A DNA stretch of 64,000 nt. Source: Eunapius fragilis (lineage: Eukaryota > Porifera > Demospongiae > Spongillida > Spongillidae). The stretch is taken from contig OY811973.1 of the NCBI GenBank assembly GCA_963681505.1, positions 766,694 to 830,693 on the forward strand. The letters are read 5' to 3'. Shown piece after piece: positions 41,817 through 56,800 of the stretch (positions are counted from its first letter, which is position 1; every line of letters begins with the position of its first letter). The position numbers were made by a program, and so were the translations under genes. The notes under the pieces are model-generated. The model ran no database searches. It was not told where the DNA came from and saw only the letters and a program-made list of their open reading frames with translations.

Positions 41817-44800
41817 CTATAAAGTCTGTTCCTCTTGCTCCACAGCAAAGCCAAGGAACACCTAAGGGAATGAGGGAAGCAATAATGCACTACATACATG
41901 TATGCACAAGCACACACACCTGCTCCAAAGAGGTTTGGCTAATGCTGTAGTCAACTATACCCAAGCGTTCCTTATTGCTCTCCAAGGCTCTGAAGACCTG
42001 AGACCAACTGAACCCAGCAGCAGGTAGATTGTATGTCACTTGGCCCTGTAAGACAAAATAAATGTGTCTTGGGCAGTTAATGCTGTGCTTATTAAACATC
42101 AAACACAGTTAACCCTACTGCTTCATTTAACCCAACTGCTTCATTTAACCCTACTGCTTCATTTAACCCTACTGCTTCATTTAACCCTACTGCTTCAGTT
42201 AACCCTACTGCTTCATTTAACCCTACTGCTTCAGTTAACCCTACTGCTACAGTGAAACCTGCTCATTTAACACTGTTTCAGTTAACCCACCAGATACCAG
42301 TTACTTAAAAGGAATCAATTCAGTCACATGACCACTCAGTTATATGTATGCTTAGCCTGGTCAAAATAGATCCATATGAGTGGAGATCAGAGAAAGATGT
42401 GGCTCTAAACAATGGGAGTGTGTAATGTTAATGGTGATAGCGTAACTACACTCAATTACGATGAAGTTGTAGGTACCTTTTAATATAGGGACTGGTAACT
42501 TTTCTTACATAAGAACCATACAGGCATGTTCCTACATTCATGAGCATGCTGTACCAATTGCAATAACATTTCCTAGGATCAGTACACCCTCGGAGATTAT
42601 GGAAAATGTATTCTGTTAAGGGAGAACTTTTGAAAAGCAAAATCCAGAACCAAATATGTGCATAACATAGGTTTTTGTCCCATTATCCTTCCCCAAATGC
42701 CTTGTTCCCTTCCATTTTTACACCAGCTTTGCCTCTGGACAATTTCTATATCCCACCAACTTCCTCAATGGTGAATGTTTCTCTTGACTTGTCATATTAT
42801 CACTGAAATTTCTATTTCTGAACATGTATATTGTTCAGACATTTTGTTGGATCAACTTTGCAGTTTCCCTCGCTGCAAGCAGGCTGTGGTTATACAAACT
42901 AAAAAACCATTTACAACTTTGGTATAAATGCACATGATCAAATTATGTGCAATTGTACCAAAGTTATGCATGGTTTATAATGCATGGTTTATAACCATAG
43001 TCAGCTTGCAGTGCCTGTACCAGAAGTAAAGGCCACAGGTACAGTACATAATGGCCACAGGTACAGTACATAATGGCCACAGGTACAGTACATAATGGCC
43101 ACAGGTACAGTACATAATGGCCACAGGTACAGTACATAATGGCCACAGGTACAGTACATAATGGTCACAGGTGCAGTACATAATGGCCACAGGTACAGTA
43201 CATAATGGCCACAGGTACAGTACATAATGGCCACAGGTACAGTACATAATGGCCACAGGTACAGTACATAATGGCCACAGGTACAGTACATAATGGCCAC
43301 AGGTACAGTACATAATGGCCACAGGTACAGTACATAATGGCCACAGGTACAGTACATAATGGCCACAGGTACAGTACATAATGGCCACAGGTACAGTACA
43401 TAATGGCCACAGGTACAGTACATAATGGTCTGGTACCTGGTGTTCCTCCATGAGGGTGGCACCTGCAAATGTCTCCTGGATGAAGACATGTAATAATGAC
43501 ACATTGCTTGTAGCTAGGTCCACGTGCTCAGGTGTCTTTGGCTTCCCCGTGAGAGACCCAAGAAGGAATCGCCTGCCTAAACCACTCCTGGATAGCAGGT
43601 CTTGATTAGGTTGGGATGATGGGAGGACATTGACCTTAGCTTGAAGAGTGAACCCTGAACCAAACCTGTTGAGCAGAAATCAAAGGTGTAGTGTAGATAA
43701 CTGAGGTAGGTTATTTGATTTTGTGGTTACGCATTCAAATGTCATTAATTCATACTACAAAGCATAAATATTTAGGTTTGATAATTACAGCGAAAGGATG
43801 GCAATTCATGTAGGTGGGGCATGTAGGCGGGGCATGTAGGTGGGTCATGTAGATGGGGCATGTAGGTTTTACTTTAACTGCATGCTCCGCCTAAAACGAT
43901 ATCAACATCCAAACAAAAGGCTTAGAGTGGTCCTAACCTGCTCTTAAGGTGCTGAATGCTGCCCAGACACTTGAACTGTCCATTCACCATGATGGCCAGA
44001 CGTGTGCACAAAGCCTCACACTCCTCCATACTGTGGGAGGTTAGCACTATGCAGCGACCTGCTTGGACCACACCCACAAGGACATCCCACAGGTGGCGAC
44101 GGGTGGCAGGGTCTAGACCAGTGGTGGGCTCATCCTGGAGGGGGAGGGGCAGAGGGGAGTGGTCTCACGTGAACAGGACCACCTCTGGATGGCACTCACC
44201 AAGAAGGCAATAATGGGGTCTCCAACCAAAGCTAGAGCTGTGCTAAGCTTACGTTTGTTCCCACCACTGCAGTAAAGGAGGTGGGACCATTAGCATTGCC
44301 ATGGAGATGACCTTTGTACCCACAACGTACCTGTAGGTACCACACAACCTGGTGGCATGCTTTGACAGGTCAAATCTTGCCACCTGCTTGTCCACCTCCT
44401 CTTTAATGTGGGCCTCTGGGATACCTCTAAGCCTAGCAAACAGGGCAAGGTGTTCCCTTCCCGTCAGACGATCCAGGTGGGCATCAAACTGGGGACAGTA
44501 ACCAATCCTCTGTTGGACCTGAGGGGGAGGACCATGTCATCAATGACATCACGTGACATCATCATCATGAACACACTTCTCTCAGGTTGGTCCGGATGTC
44601 ATAACCAGCTATCACAGCAGTTCCATCGCTCATGGAGATGTCTCCAGTGAGGATACCAAATGTGGTGGTCTTCCCTGCTCCGTTAACCCCAACCAGCCCA
44701 AAGCACTCCCCATTGGGTATGGCCAGGGAGATGCCCCTTACAGCAGGCTTTGAAGGTCTAACGGTGCAGCCATCTAGGCGCGGAGAGTACACCTTGGTGA

Positions 44801-47800
44801 GCCTCTTGATCAACACTGCAGCCTGATCAACACCTCCATTTAGCACCCTCTGACGCTCAGCAACCACATCAACATCCTGGAAGGTGTCAAGTTCAATGAG
44901 AGTGTTAAGTGTTCAACACATAAGACTGTAAAGTGCTATTATGGGTGTTAAATTATAAGAGGTGCAGTTAAGGGTGTTATGGAATAACAGTACACCAATT
45001 TCCTGGAGGGGCTGTTTGCATTTGAACCAACAGATGATTTCATATGAACCAAATGATTTTAAAAATATGTTGGATCATGAATTATGCCTACATATATGGT
45101 GTGACATATAGAAAATGAAAAGGCATGTACACACCTGCTCATCAGATGACATGCATGTGAGGACAGGCAACCGCTCCACTTCACTTACCTCTGTGGGGCT
45201 CCCTGGTGCTACCTCCAACACACCACCCCCGTGCTGCCTTGGAGTGGTAAGCTTGGCAATGAACTCCTTTAGCTCAGGAGTGTAGAACTTCCTCTGCACA
45301 TAGAGGCACACACCGCTCAATACTGGGTTAACAAAGCTACACAGTGCTCAACATTGGGTTAACAAAGCTACACAGTGCTCAACATTGGGTTAACAAAGCT
45401 ACACAGTGCTCAACATTGGGTTAACAAAGCTACACAGTGCTCAACATTGGGTTAACAAAGCTACACAGTGCTCAACATTGGGTTAACAAAGCTACACAGT
45501 GCTCAACATTGGGTTAACAAAGCTATACAGTGCTCAACATTGGGTTAACAAAGCTACACAGTGCTCAACATTGGGTTAACAAAGCTACACAGTGCTCAAC
45601 ATTGGGTTAACAAAGCTACACAGTGCTCAACATTGGGTTAACAAAGCTACACGGTGCTCAACATTGGGTTAACGAAGCTACACAGTGCTCAACATTGGGC
45701 TAACAAAGCTACACACCGCTCAACATTGGGTTAACAAAGCTACACAGTGCTCAACATTGGGTTAACAAAGCTACACAGTGCTCAACATTGGGTTAACAAA
45801 GCTACACGGTGCTCAACATTGGGTTAACAAAGCTACACAGTGCTCAACATTGGGTTAACGAAGCTACACACCGCTCAACATTGGGTTAACAAAGCTACAC
45901 AGTGCTCAACATTGGGTTAACAAAGCTACACGGTGCACAACATTGGGTTAACAAAGCTACACAGTGCTCAACATTGGGTTAACAAAGCTACACAGTGCTC
46001 AACATTGGGTTAACGAAGCTACACACCGCTCAACATTGGGTTAAAAAAGCTACACAGTGCTCAACATTGGGTTAACAAAGCTACACGGTGCTCAACATTG
46101 GGTTAACAAAGCTACACAGTGCTCAACATTGGGTTAACAAAGCTATACAGTGCTCAACATTGGGTTAACAAAGCTACACAGTGCTCAACATTGGGTTAAC
46201 AAAGCTACACAGTGCTCAACATTGGGTTAAAAAAGCTACACAGTGCTCAACATTGGGTTAACAAAGCTATACAGTGCTCAACATTGGGTTAAAAAAGCTA
46301 CACAGTGCTCAACATTGGGTTAACAATGCTACACAGTGCTCAACATTGGGTTAACAAAGCTACACAGTGCTCAACATTGGGTTAACAAAGCTACACAGTG
46401 CTCAACATTGGGTTAAAAAAGCTACACTTTACTGAATGCCACAAGCATTCAAGTTGCAGAATGGTCACATGATAGTTGTCACATGACACTTAGTTGTCCC
46501 AGTTCTATTAACAGCTAAACTTACCTCAATGAGGAGTGTGAGAGTGAAGAAAAGAAGCCCCTCCAGTATCAGGTAGAGGAGGATGTGGCCAATTGCTGGA
46601 TTTGAGAACTCAAATGTACTGTTGACATAGGTGACACCTTGCTTTTGACAGGCCCTGTGCGTTTGTTGGAACAGGGTGCATATTAAAGCTTAAAATTGAC
46701 CTCACATTTAAGAGAGAGAGTGAGAGAGAGAGGGAGAGAGCTGCAGCTAGGGGGTGGATAAGTACAAGTGGTCATTCTAAAGTGAATATTTACACGTCTC
46801 CCCATACATGTAGATTCTTGCTGCCATATTTATATGTGCTTTAATGATTTAGCTTGCTAACATCCAATATGTTCAATACACAACTGTTTAAATTATGCAT
46901 GCCTTATGACAGATTAGTAACTGGATAAGTAGCAGGGTCACATGACTTGGCCATCAGTACATAGATTAGCATAGCAGCCTCTACATGTGGTTACTGTCAG
47001 TGGCATGTCTGCAGAGTGGCTTACAGCTGAGTGATGTTGCTACTGGTGCACACCTCCCTGATGGCATTGTTGCTGTATATGTTGTACAGTCCGATGGCTA
47101 GCCTGGGGAGGAGGAGAGGAACACTTGAACGGCACCTCTCCATGGCCCCAAACAGGGCACTTACCCATAGGAGGGATCGAGGAGGAAGATGTGATGGAGG
47201 GTGGTGCCTATGTTGGTGTAGCCAAGGGCGTTAAGCAAAATATATATGACCTCCAAGAGCTTGGAAAAGATGATCAAGTTATTAATGTTATTGTCGGCAG
47301 TGTGTATTTGGAATGCCTTTAACCCCTTACCATGGCACTGGTGTAGAGAAGAGCGATAATGGTGCCATAGGCCACCAGACTGTTCTTGAAGAGGAAGGAT
47401 ATGGAGTAGACCAAGGGAAGGGTGGCCCAACAGGTGAACAGCTGTGCACAGTGAAGACATAGTGGTGAATAGGAGGAGGTGGGTGGGAAGGAGGAGAGAA
47501 GGAAAGATAATTGAGCAATATTGATGGAGTTATTGAAAAATCAAATTCTTGTTTTTAAATAGTTATTTCTTGCATACTGATATACTATACCTGTAAACAA
47601 AATATGTATTGAAATCATCATTAACGTAAACGAAGTGGTCTGCACTCATAGCTTTAATGAACTGTTATAACAATAACCAGACAAATGTCCAGGTGCAAAT
47701 ATCCTCACCCAGGTGCAAATATCCCCACCCAGGTGCAAATATCCTCACCCAGGTGCAAATATCTCCACCCAGGTGCAAATATCCCCACCAAGGTGCTGGG

Positions 47801-50800
47801 TGGAGATATTTGCACCTGGCTGAGGATATTTGCACCTGGGTGGAGATATTTGCACCTGGGTGAGGATATTTGCACCTGGGTGAGGATATTTGCACCTGGG
47901 TGGGGATATTTGCACCTGGGTGGGGATATTTGCACCTGGGTGGAGATATTTGCACCTGGGTGAGGATATTTGCACCTGGGTGGGGATATTTGCACCTGGG
48001 TGGGGATATTTGCACCTGGGTGGAGATATTTGCACCTGGGTGAGGATATTTGCAGGTGCAAATATCCTCACCCAGGTGCAAATATCCCCACCCAGGTGCA
48101 AATATCCTCACCCAGGTGCAAATATCCTCACCCAGGTGCAAATATCCTCACCCAGGTGCAAATATCCTCACCCAGGTGCAAATATCCTCACCCAGGTGGA
48201 AATATTCCCATCCAGGTGCACATATCCCCATCCAGGTGGAAACAAGTCATAACTCACCAGCAACATGGTAACCCCAGCAAGTCCTTCACCGGTGTAGCCT
48301 GTTGCTTGGAAGGCTGCAAATATGATAACAGAGAGGACCACAGACACAAAGCAGCTGATGAGGTCCCAGAGGAAGGTGGCCATCCAGTAACTGCTAACAT
48401 GCACACCACTGGCAAACTGGAGGTGCTTGGCCTGGGGAGGAGGGGAACATCCAATGATACAATCACATGACCCAGGCATGCTAAGCTGTCCAATTGGAGC
48501 ACACCTTTGATCCTCGCTCCTGTACCAGGAACAACACAAAGCTGGCGAGGAGGAAGCTATACCCAAAGACCACTGTGGTCCCAATGCTGAAGCCGAGGAA
48601 AGTCTGGGTGGCTGAGCTGACCTGGGGACCATACAAGAGGGGGTACTTACAAAGTGCAGTGTTCATAGGGGTGTTTACTGATGGTTGCTTATAACATCCA
48701 TCATACTGAAAGTAGACAATTAGTTTGTTTTGTGCACACCGCATACTTCTGCATGTAAGGTTCAGAGACCAATGATCTGTACACCCCTCTTACACCAGCT
48801 GTGGATACCACGCCCATGATAGCTGGCCCCACCAACTTTTGACCATGTGCACTGGGCTTAACTTGAGGGCACTAGTTTATTAACTATTCAATATGGCATT
48901 AGGATGGAGTGCCTTTCCAGCCACAATATGTAAGGATACGTTGATTTGTTGATTAATAAAATAAATTTAAGACTAATTTTAAATAGGGCAGTATGGTACC
49001 CAAACCTGCACAATATGATATCCAAACGTGCACAGTATGGTACCACAGTATGATATCCAAACGTACACAGTATGGTACCCAAACGTGCACAGCATGATAT
49101 CCAAACCTGCACAGTATGATACCCAAACGTAGCCATACACGTGTGTACTGAGCAAATATCATTTTTTGGCAAATGACTGAGGAACCTCAAAAATGTTTAG
49201 TGAGTGTGCATGTGGACGTGTGTATGTGGACATGTGTATGTGGACATGTGCATGTGGACATGTGTATGTGGACATGTGGACATGTGTATGTGGACATGTG
49301 CATGTGGACATGTGTATGTGGACATGTGGACATGTGGACATGTGCATGTGGACATGTGGACATGTGCATGTGGACATGTGTATGTGGTACCTGTTCATTG
49401 ACATCCTTGGGCAGGGGGTAATTGTTCACAGATATGGTCACGTTCTCCATACCATACTTCTTCTGAAGGATGATGTTATGGAGAGCATTGAGAGCAGCTG
49501 CCGACATGTGGTAGGGCTGGATGGGGAGGAGGAGAGGGGAGGAGGGAGGGGAGGAGAGAGGGGGGGAGAGAGGGGAGGAGGTGGTTAGAGCAGTATGAGC
49601 TTGTACACTGGTACAATACATTTAGCATTCCTTTCATACAACCACCACCATCAAATCATCGCCATCATATCACCACCCTCATATCACCACCCTCACCATC
49701 TCATCACCACCTTCACTATCTCATCATGATCCTCTCCATCTCATCACCACCTCATCATCACATCACAACCCTCACCATTACATCAACACCATCACATCAT
49801 CACCACCCCACTATCACCATCACATCACCACCATCCCCCTCCCCCTCCCATACCTGATTATTGTACCACACTGTGATGGCCACGTTGTTGTCTTGGGGTG
49901 GATATGTGGCATACACAGGACGACCACTACCAGAGGCAGTGTCACACCCACTGCCAAGGCAGGAGAGCCCTTGAAGGCAGCCAGAGGACAAGCCATCCAC
50001 TGCATAGCAGGAAGGGAGTGTGGGAAGGCCAGTGCCAGCACAGAAGGGAGAAGGGATGCAGGAGGCGACTGAGGTGATGTTCCCGCTGCAGGCACAGGTG
50101 AGATTTCTAAGGCTAAGGTCCAAGGAGTTGCCAAGTCCTCCATTCCCACAGGTCACATCTTGCAGAACTGTGGACACTTTCCTGATAAGGGGGCATGTTT
50201 GGTTGGGGGTTGTGGTGGTAGTCCCCGAGCACACGGAGATGGCGGGGTCTCTAGGACTGACCACAAAGCCTCCCTGGAAGCGGTTAAAGAATATAGTAGA
50301 TCCATACTGTGTGCTGAGGTTTAGCAGGTACTCAGTAACAAAGGCAGATTTGTCCTGGAGTGGGCCTTGGAGGGGGGTGGAGCCAGCGAGGAAGGGAAGC
50401 TTGGGAGGGGCGGGGCAGAAGTCATCAGCTGAAGTTGGATATGCATCAGCCGGGACAGCAGCAGTACATGAAGGTAACTGCTGGCTTCTCGCACAACAGC
50501 AACTGTGTAGAGGAGGGAGGAGGGAGAAGGGGAGGAGGGAGGTTGCAGGTATATGCAGTACATGTAAGTGTACATACATGTATGAAGCTGTGTGTGTGTG
50601 TGTGTGTTTTTGTGTGCGTGTGTGCATGTGGGCTGACCCAAGACACTGAAGGCAAGGCTTGTATCCAAACTTGGGGTTTGATGCACATGTTGAGTTGAGC
50701 TCACTCTGTGAAGAAATGGATAGTCAAGTAACACACACACAGCACATCACCTCCCCCCACACACAGCACATCACCTCCCCACACACAGCATACCACCACA

Positions 50801-53800
50801 CCACCTCCCCCCACACATAGCACACCACCTCCCCACACACAGCACACCACCTCCCCACACACAGCACACCACCTCTCCACACACAGCACACCACCCCCAC
50901 ACAGCACACCACCTCCCCCCACACACAGCACACCACCTCCCCACACACAGCACACCACCTCCCACAACAGCACACCTCCCCCACACAGCACACCTCCCCC
51001 ACACAGCACACCTCCCCCACACAGCACACCTCCCCACACAGCACACCTCCCCAACACAGCATACCACCTCCCACAACAACACACCTCCCCCATACAGCAC
51101 ACCTCCCCCACAGCAATCTCCCCCACACAGCATACCTCCCCCACACACAGCACACTACCTCGCCCTTCCCTTTGCTACACTCACAGCCGTTCTATTAGCA
51201 CAGAACTGGTCCAACAACTGGTGCTGGTACGAGCAACATTGGGATACATCGCTGTAGTTCCCCACACGACCAATGATGTCATTGACTGCTCCAGTGTAAT
51301 CATAGAAGTCTGTCATACCAAAGGAGGCGGGGTTCACAGACTGGAGGAGTAGGGAGGGGGAGGAGATCAATAATGTTCAAACCCCCCTAGGGGCTACAGT
51401 CACTATTCAGACCCCCAGGAGTTACAGTCACTATTCAGGCCCCCCAGGGGCTATAGCCAGTTATTACATGTTTCCATGCAGACAAGACCAAGGACCCACT
51501 TAGTATAAAAACCAAAATGTTGTTGCACAATGGCATGGGGAGATACTGTGCTTTCAACAGAATATGTGTGCAATTATGTGGTTTGATGAGACAGGGGGCC
51601 ATTATTACACAGCATATGGGAGGTTGCTTACACTGAAATTAATACCAGCATCTCCCCCTAAGGAAGCATAGAAGAATGAAGCATTGCTGGATACTGCAGA
51701 GTTTGGTATAGTCAGAGGCCTCAGAGGACTATCGGAGTTGGTGTCTGAAGTGGTCTTGGTCAAGATAAGAGCCAGGAGGACCATGACACAAGGGAGGAAC
51801 AACTGGGTTATCAGGGAGCCCCAGAACCTGATGGTGTTGTAGAAACGCTTCAAGAGGATTGCATAGAACTGTTGGAACCAGAGTACCATGCCTGTATTGG
51901 TATGGTATGTGGCTACATCAATAATATGTGGTCTGGGGACTTCATCAGGTAAAACAATTGGATCGGTGTCATGAAAGAGTGTCTGCTGCTCCACATCGTC
52001 CACATTGGAAGCCACAAAACTGAGGTCACGAGGAGGGATGACATGGTGTGGGTGTGGGGGAGCAGCCTGAGTGTATGAGGGTGGGGCTGATGTTTGGAGA
52101 GGATGACCATCTGCTGAAGGGGCAGTGTCAATCTCCACCCCCTCCCCCACTTTGAAGAAGACCTCCTCCATTGTGGTCACAGACACACCATAACTTGAGA
52201 TACCTAGCTCTTTCTGACGAGCTGATGGGGAAGATGGTACATGAGGGGGAGGGGAGATGGGAAGAGATCTAACCTTCCAATTCCTCAAACATGGCAGGAA
52301 ACTGGTGTGTAGACGTGGAGGGTAGAATAAAGGACAGTTCTGCTCCAACATCTGTTTTTTTCTGGGCCCCACCCACTGTCCTCAATACAAGCTCGGTCAC
52401 TTGATGGGAGTCACATGATGCCTCCTTCACCATCGTCATGTGGTAACCAATCCCATACCTTGGAGGGAAGAGGGAGGGAATGTTTTCATCCATACCCAAA
52501 CAAAAGCATACCTGCTCTTAAGGAACAGAGATGACCCACTGCATCGTAGTCTTCCTTCTGCCATGATGGCAATCCTGTCTCCCAGAAGATCAGCCTCATC
52601 CCTGATGACACACACACACACACCATCAAACAGCCTCCCCTCACACCAAGACATATCTCTCTCACATGTGGTGTGTAGTCAGAAGTATTGTACGGCCTTT
52701 CTTGTGTTTGACCAAGAGGTCCCAAGTGGCCCTACGAGCATAGGGGTCCATCCCTGAGGTGGGCTCATCCAAGATGACCACCTGTGACCCTCCTATGAGG
52801 GCAATGGCCACACTCAGCTTTCTCTTCATACCCCCAGAGAGCTGGCTGGTGGGTACGTTGGTCTTGTCCACCAGCAGAAGGTCCTCAATCATGGCTGTCA
52901 CCTCTTCATTCACCCTCTTCTTATCATTGATGCCCTGGGGAAGAGGAGCAAATGAGATTATACTCCTTTGTCCTCAGACTGCTAGCTTATGTCAGATGAT
53001 GTCAGATGATGTCAGATATATATACATATACATGTATTCCTTTGTCCACAGACTGCTACCCCATGTTGCCTGTCCTATGCCTCCTCCCTCTGCCCCGCCC
53101 ACTAGCCTCCTCCCTCTGCCCACCCACCAGCCTCCTCCCTCTGCCCCACCCATGAGCCTCCACCCACTAGCCTCCTCTCTCTGCCCCACCCATGAGCCTC
53201 CACCCACTAACCTCCTCCCTCTGCCCCACCCATGAGCCTCCTCCCTCTGCCCCACCCACCAGCCTCCTCCCTCTGCCCCGCCCTGCTGCACACAGCTCAC
53301 CTTCAGTTTCATAAAGAACCAGAGGTGTTCTTTGACAGTGAGGCGATCAAAGAGCACGTTGTGTTGGGGACAGATGCCAAGACTCCTTCTAACCTGGTCC
53401 ATCTCCGTCAGGATGCTGTGTCCATTGACAATGGCATCACCAGAGGTGGGTGTGTAGAGGCCAGTGAGTATGGACATGGTAGTGGTCTTCCCTGCTCCAT
53501 TGTGCCCCAGGAGAGCAGTGATGTGATCTTTGTAAATGTTGAGGGAGATGTCCTCCACTGCCACCTTGGGCTTCTTTGGCTAGGGTGGTGAGGGTGGAGT
53601 ATGTGATGGTGAGGGTGGAGTAAGAGATGGTGAGGGTGGAGTATGCAATGTGAGGGCGGAGAAGTGGTGAGGGTGGAATAAGTGATGGTGATGGTGATGA
53701 TGATGGTGAGGGGGAGTATGTGATGGTGAGGGTGGTATATGTGATGGTGAAGGTGGTTATGTACATGTTTCAATGGCCATATATGGTGAGGTAGTACACA

Positions 53801-56800
53801 TTGCACTCACCCATACACTGGCACTCACCCATGCACTAGCACTCACCCCTGCACTAGCACTCACCCATACACTAGCACTCACCCCTGCACTAGCACTCAC
53901 CCCTACACTAGCACTCACCCATACACTAGCACTCACCCCTGCACTAGCACTCACCCCTACACTAGCACTCACCCCTACACTGGCACTCACCCATACACTA
54001 GCACTCACCCATACACTAGCACTCACCCATACACTAGCACTCACCCCTGCACTAGCACTCACCCATACACTAGCACTCACCCCTGCACTGGCACTCACCC
54101 ATACACTAGCACTCACCCATACACTAGCACTCACCCCTGCACTGGCACTCACCCATACACTAGCACTCACCCATGCACTAGCACTCACCCATACACTAGC
54201 ACTCACCCCTGCACTGGCACTCACCCATACACTAGCACTCACCCCTACACTAGCACTCACCCCTGCACTAGCACTCACCCCTGCACTAGCACTCACCCAT
54301 ACACTAGCACTCACCCATACACTAGCACTCACCCATACACTAGCACTCACCCATACACTAGCACTCACCCCTGCACTAGCACTCACCCATACACTGGCAC
54401 TCACCCATACACTAGCACTCACCCATACACTGGCACTCACCCATACACTAGCACTCACCCCTGCACTAGCACTCACCCCTACACTAGCACTCACCCATAC
54501 ACTAGCACTCACCCCTGCACTAGCACTCACCCCTACACTAGCACTCACCCCTACACTAGCACTCACCCATACACTAGCACTCACCTATACACTAGCACTC
54601 ACCCATACACTAGCACTCACCCATACACTAGCACTCACCCATACACTAGCACTCACCCCTGCACTAGCACTCACCCATACACTAGCACTCACCCATACAC
54701 TAGCACTCACCCATACACTGGCACTCACCCCTACACTAGCACTCACCCCTGCACTGGCACTCACCCATACACTAGCACTCACCCATACACTAGCACTCAC
54801 CCATACACTAGCACTCACCCATACACTAGCACTCACCCATACACTGGCACTCACCCATACACTAGCACTCACCCATACACTAGCACTCACCCATACACTA
54901 GCACTCACCCATACACTGGCACTCACCCCTACACTAGCACTCACCCCTGCACTGGCACTCACCCATACACTAGCACTCACCCATACACTAGCACTCACCC
55001 ATACACTAGCACTCACCCATACACTGGCACTCACCCATACACTAGCACTCACCCATACACTAGCACTCACCCATACACTGGCACTCACCCATACACTAGC
55101 ACTCACCCATACACTGGCACTCACCCATACACTGGCACTCACCCATGCGTTGTAAACCTTGCGCAGATTCCTTATGCTAACCCCGGCCACCATGTCCTTA
55201 GGTTGTTCTTCGTGGGCTGAGGGATCGTGTCCCAGCAACATCACTGCCTCTCCAACAGGGTGTGTGGTCTTGCATGACTTGCCCGTCCAATAAGATGGGA
55301 GGAAGGGAAAGTAGAATGGCCTGGGCACCCCATATTCACCAGGCTTAACACCATCCACATACCTGTACAGCAGACATAACATAAACATCACTACATACCA
55401 CAGGCACATCACCACATACCACACCTCAGGCACATCACCACATACCATACCTCAGGCACATCATCACATACCACACTTCAGGTACATCACCACATACCAC
55501 ACCTCAGGCACATCACCACATACCACACCTCAGGCACATCACCACATACCACACCTCAGGCACATCACCACATACCACACCTCAGGCACATCACTACATA
55601 CCACACCTCAGGCACATCACCACATACCACAGGCACATCACCACATACCACACCTCAGGCACATCACCACATACCACACCTCAGGCACATCACCACATAC
55701 CACACCTCAGGCACATCACTACATACCACAGGCACATCACCTCAGGCACATCACCACATACCACACCTCAGGCACATCACCACATACCACTCAGGTACAT
55801 CACCACATACCACACCTCAGGTACATCACCACATACCACACCTCAGGCACATCACCACATACCACACCTCAGGCACATCACCACATACCACACCTCAGAC
55901 ACATCATCACATACCACACCTCAGGCACATCAGGTACATCACATAACCCACCACACCTCACATAACCCACCATACACATCATCATATCACTCACCATGCT
56001 ATCAGCATGTAGATGATGGTATCAAATATCAACATGCCACACACACTAGCAAGATTGAAGGAGTCATCCACGGACACTGGTTGGGCAAAGTTCTGAAAGG
56101 TGACACCAGTTTGCTGCAGCTCCAAGCCAGAGATGACCTGGATAGCCAAACCCACACAGGTGTTAGAGAAGAGACAAAGTCCCAATTTTGCACCCCTGTG
56201 AGAGGGGATGGGGAGGAGGAAGAAGATATGTGTAGGTATTGAGGTAAAGGTAAGCGGCTCGTTTATACAGGGGGGGGGGGGGGAGGGGGTGGGTCACAAC
56301 AACGGAAAAGTAACACTCGAACAACGAACAATACATGAGAATCATTGGGCCTTAAACTAGCTGTTAACAGTCATATCACATCCCACCATCAAAACCATCT
56401 TTCCCCCTCTATATATATAATTATATTGATGGCGGGATGCGATATGACCATTAACAGCTAGTTTAAGGCCCAATGATTCTCATTTTAATGTTCGTTGTTC
56501 TGAGTGTTACTTTTCCGTTGTGTTGTGAACCCTCCCCTCCCCCCCCCCCTGTACTGTCATAAGTGGTTAAAGCTCAACGTTTTTTTTCCCCGTTGGAAGT
56601 AAAAAGCAACGGCAACCAGCCCACCCAGCCGTCGATGAATCACCGGCGGCCTCTGCTCAGGAACTTATACAGGCACCGGATCAAGAAGCTGTGGTCCCTG
56701 GTGAACTTGAACCCTTAGATGACAGTGTACCGGTGGTCCCACCCGTAGCTGGCATACAACCTAACCTATTCAGGTGGTACGCAGGCTATGGGTGGTTCAG

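Noticed and set aside
53757..55448. 460- and 287-residue ORFs of ALTHTL or SASVWV text
   Set aside because: 18-bp minisatellite inside an ABCA intron. Only the last part of the minus-strand ORF (exon 55143-55362) is real coding sequence.
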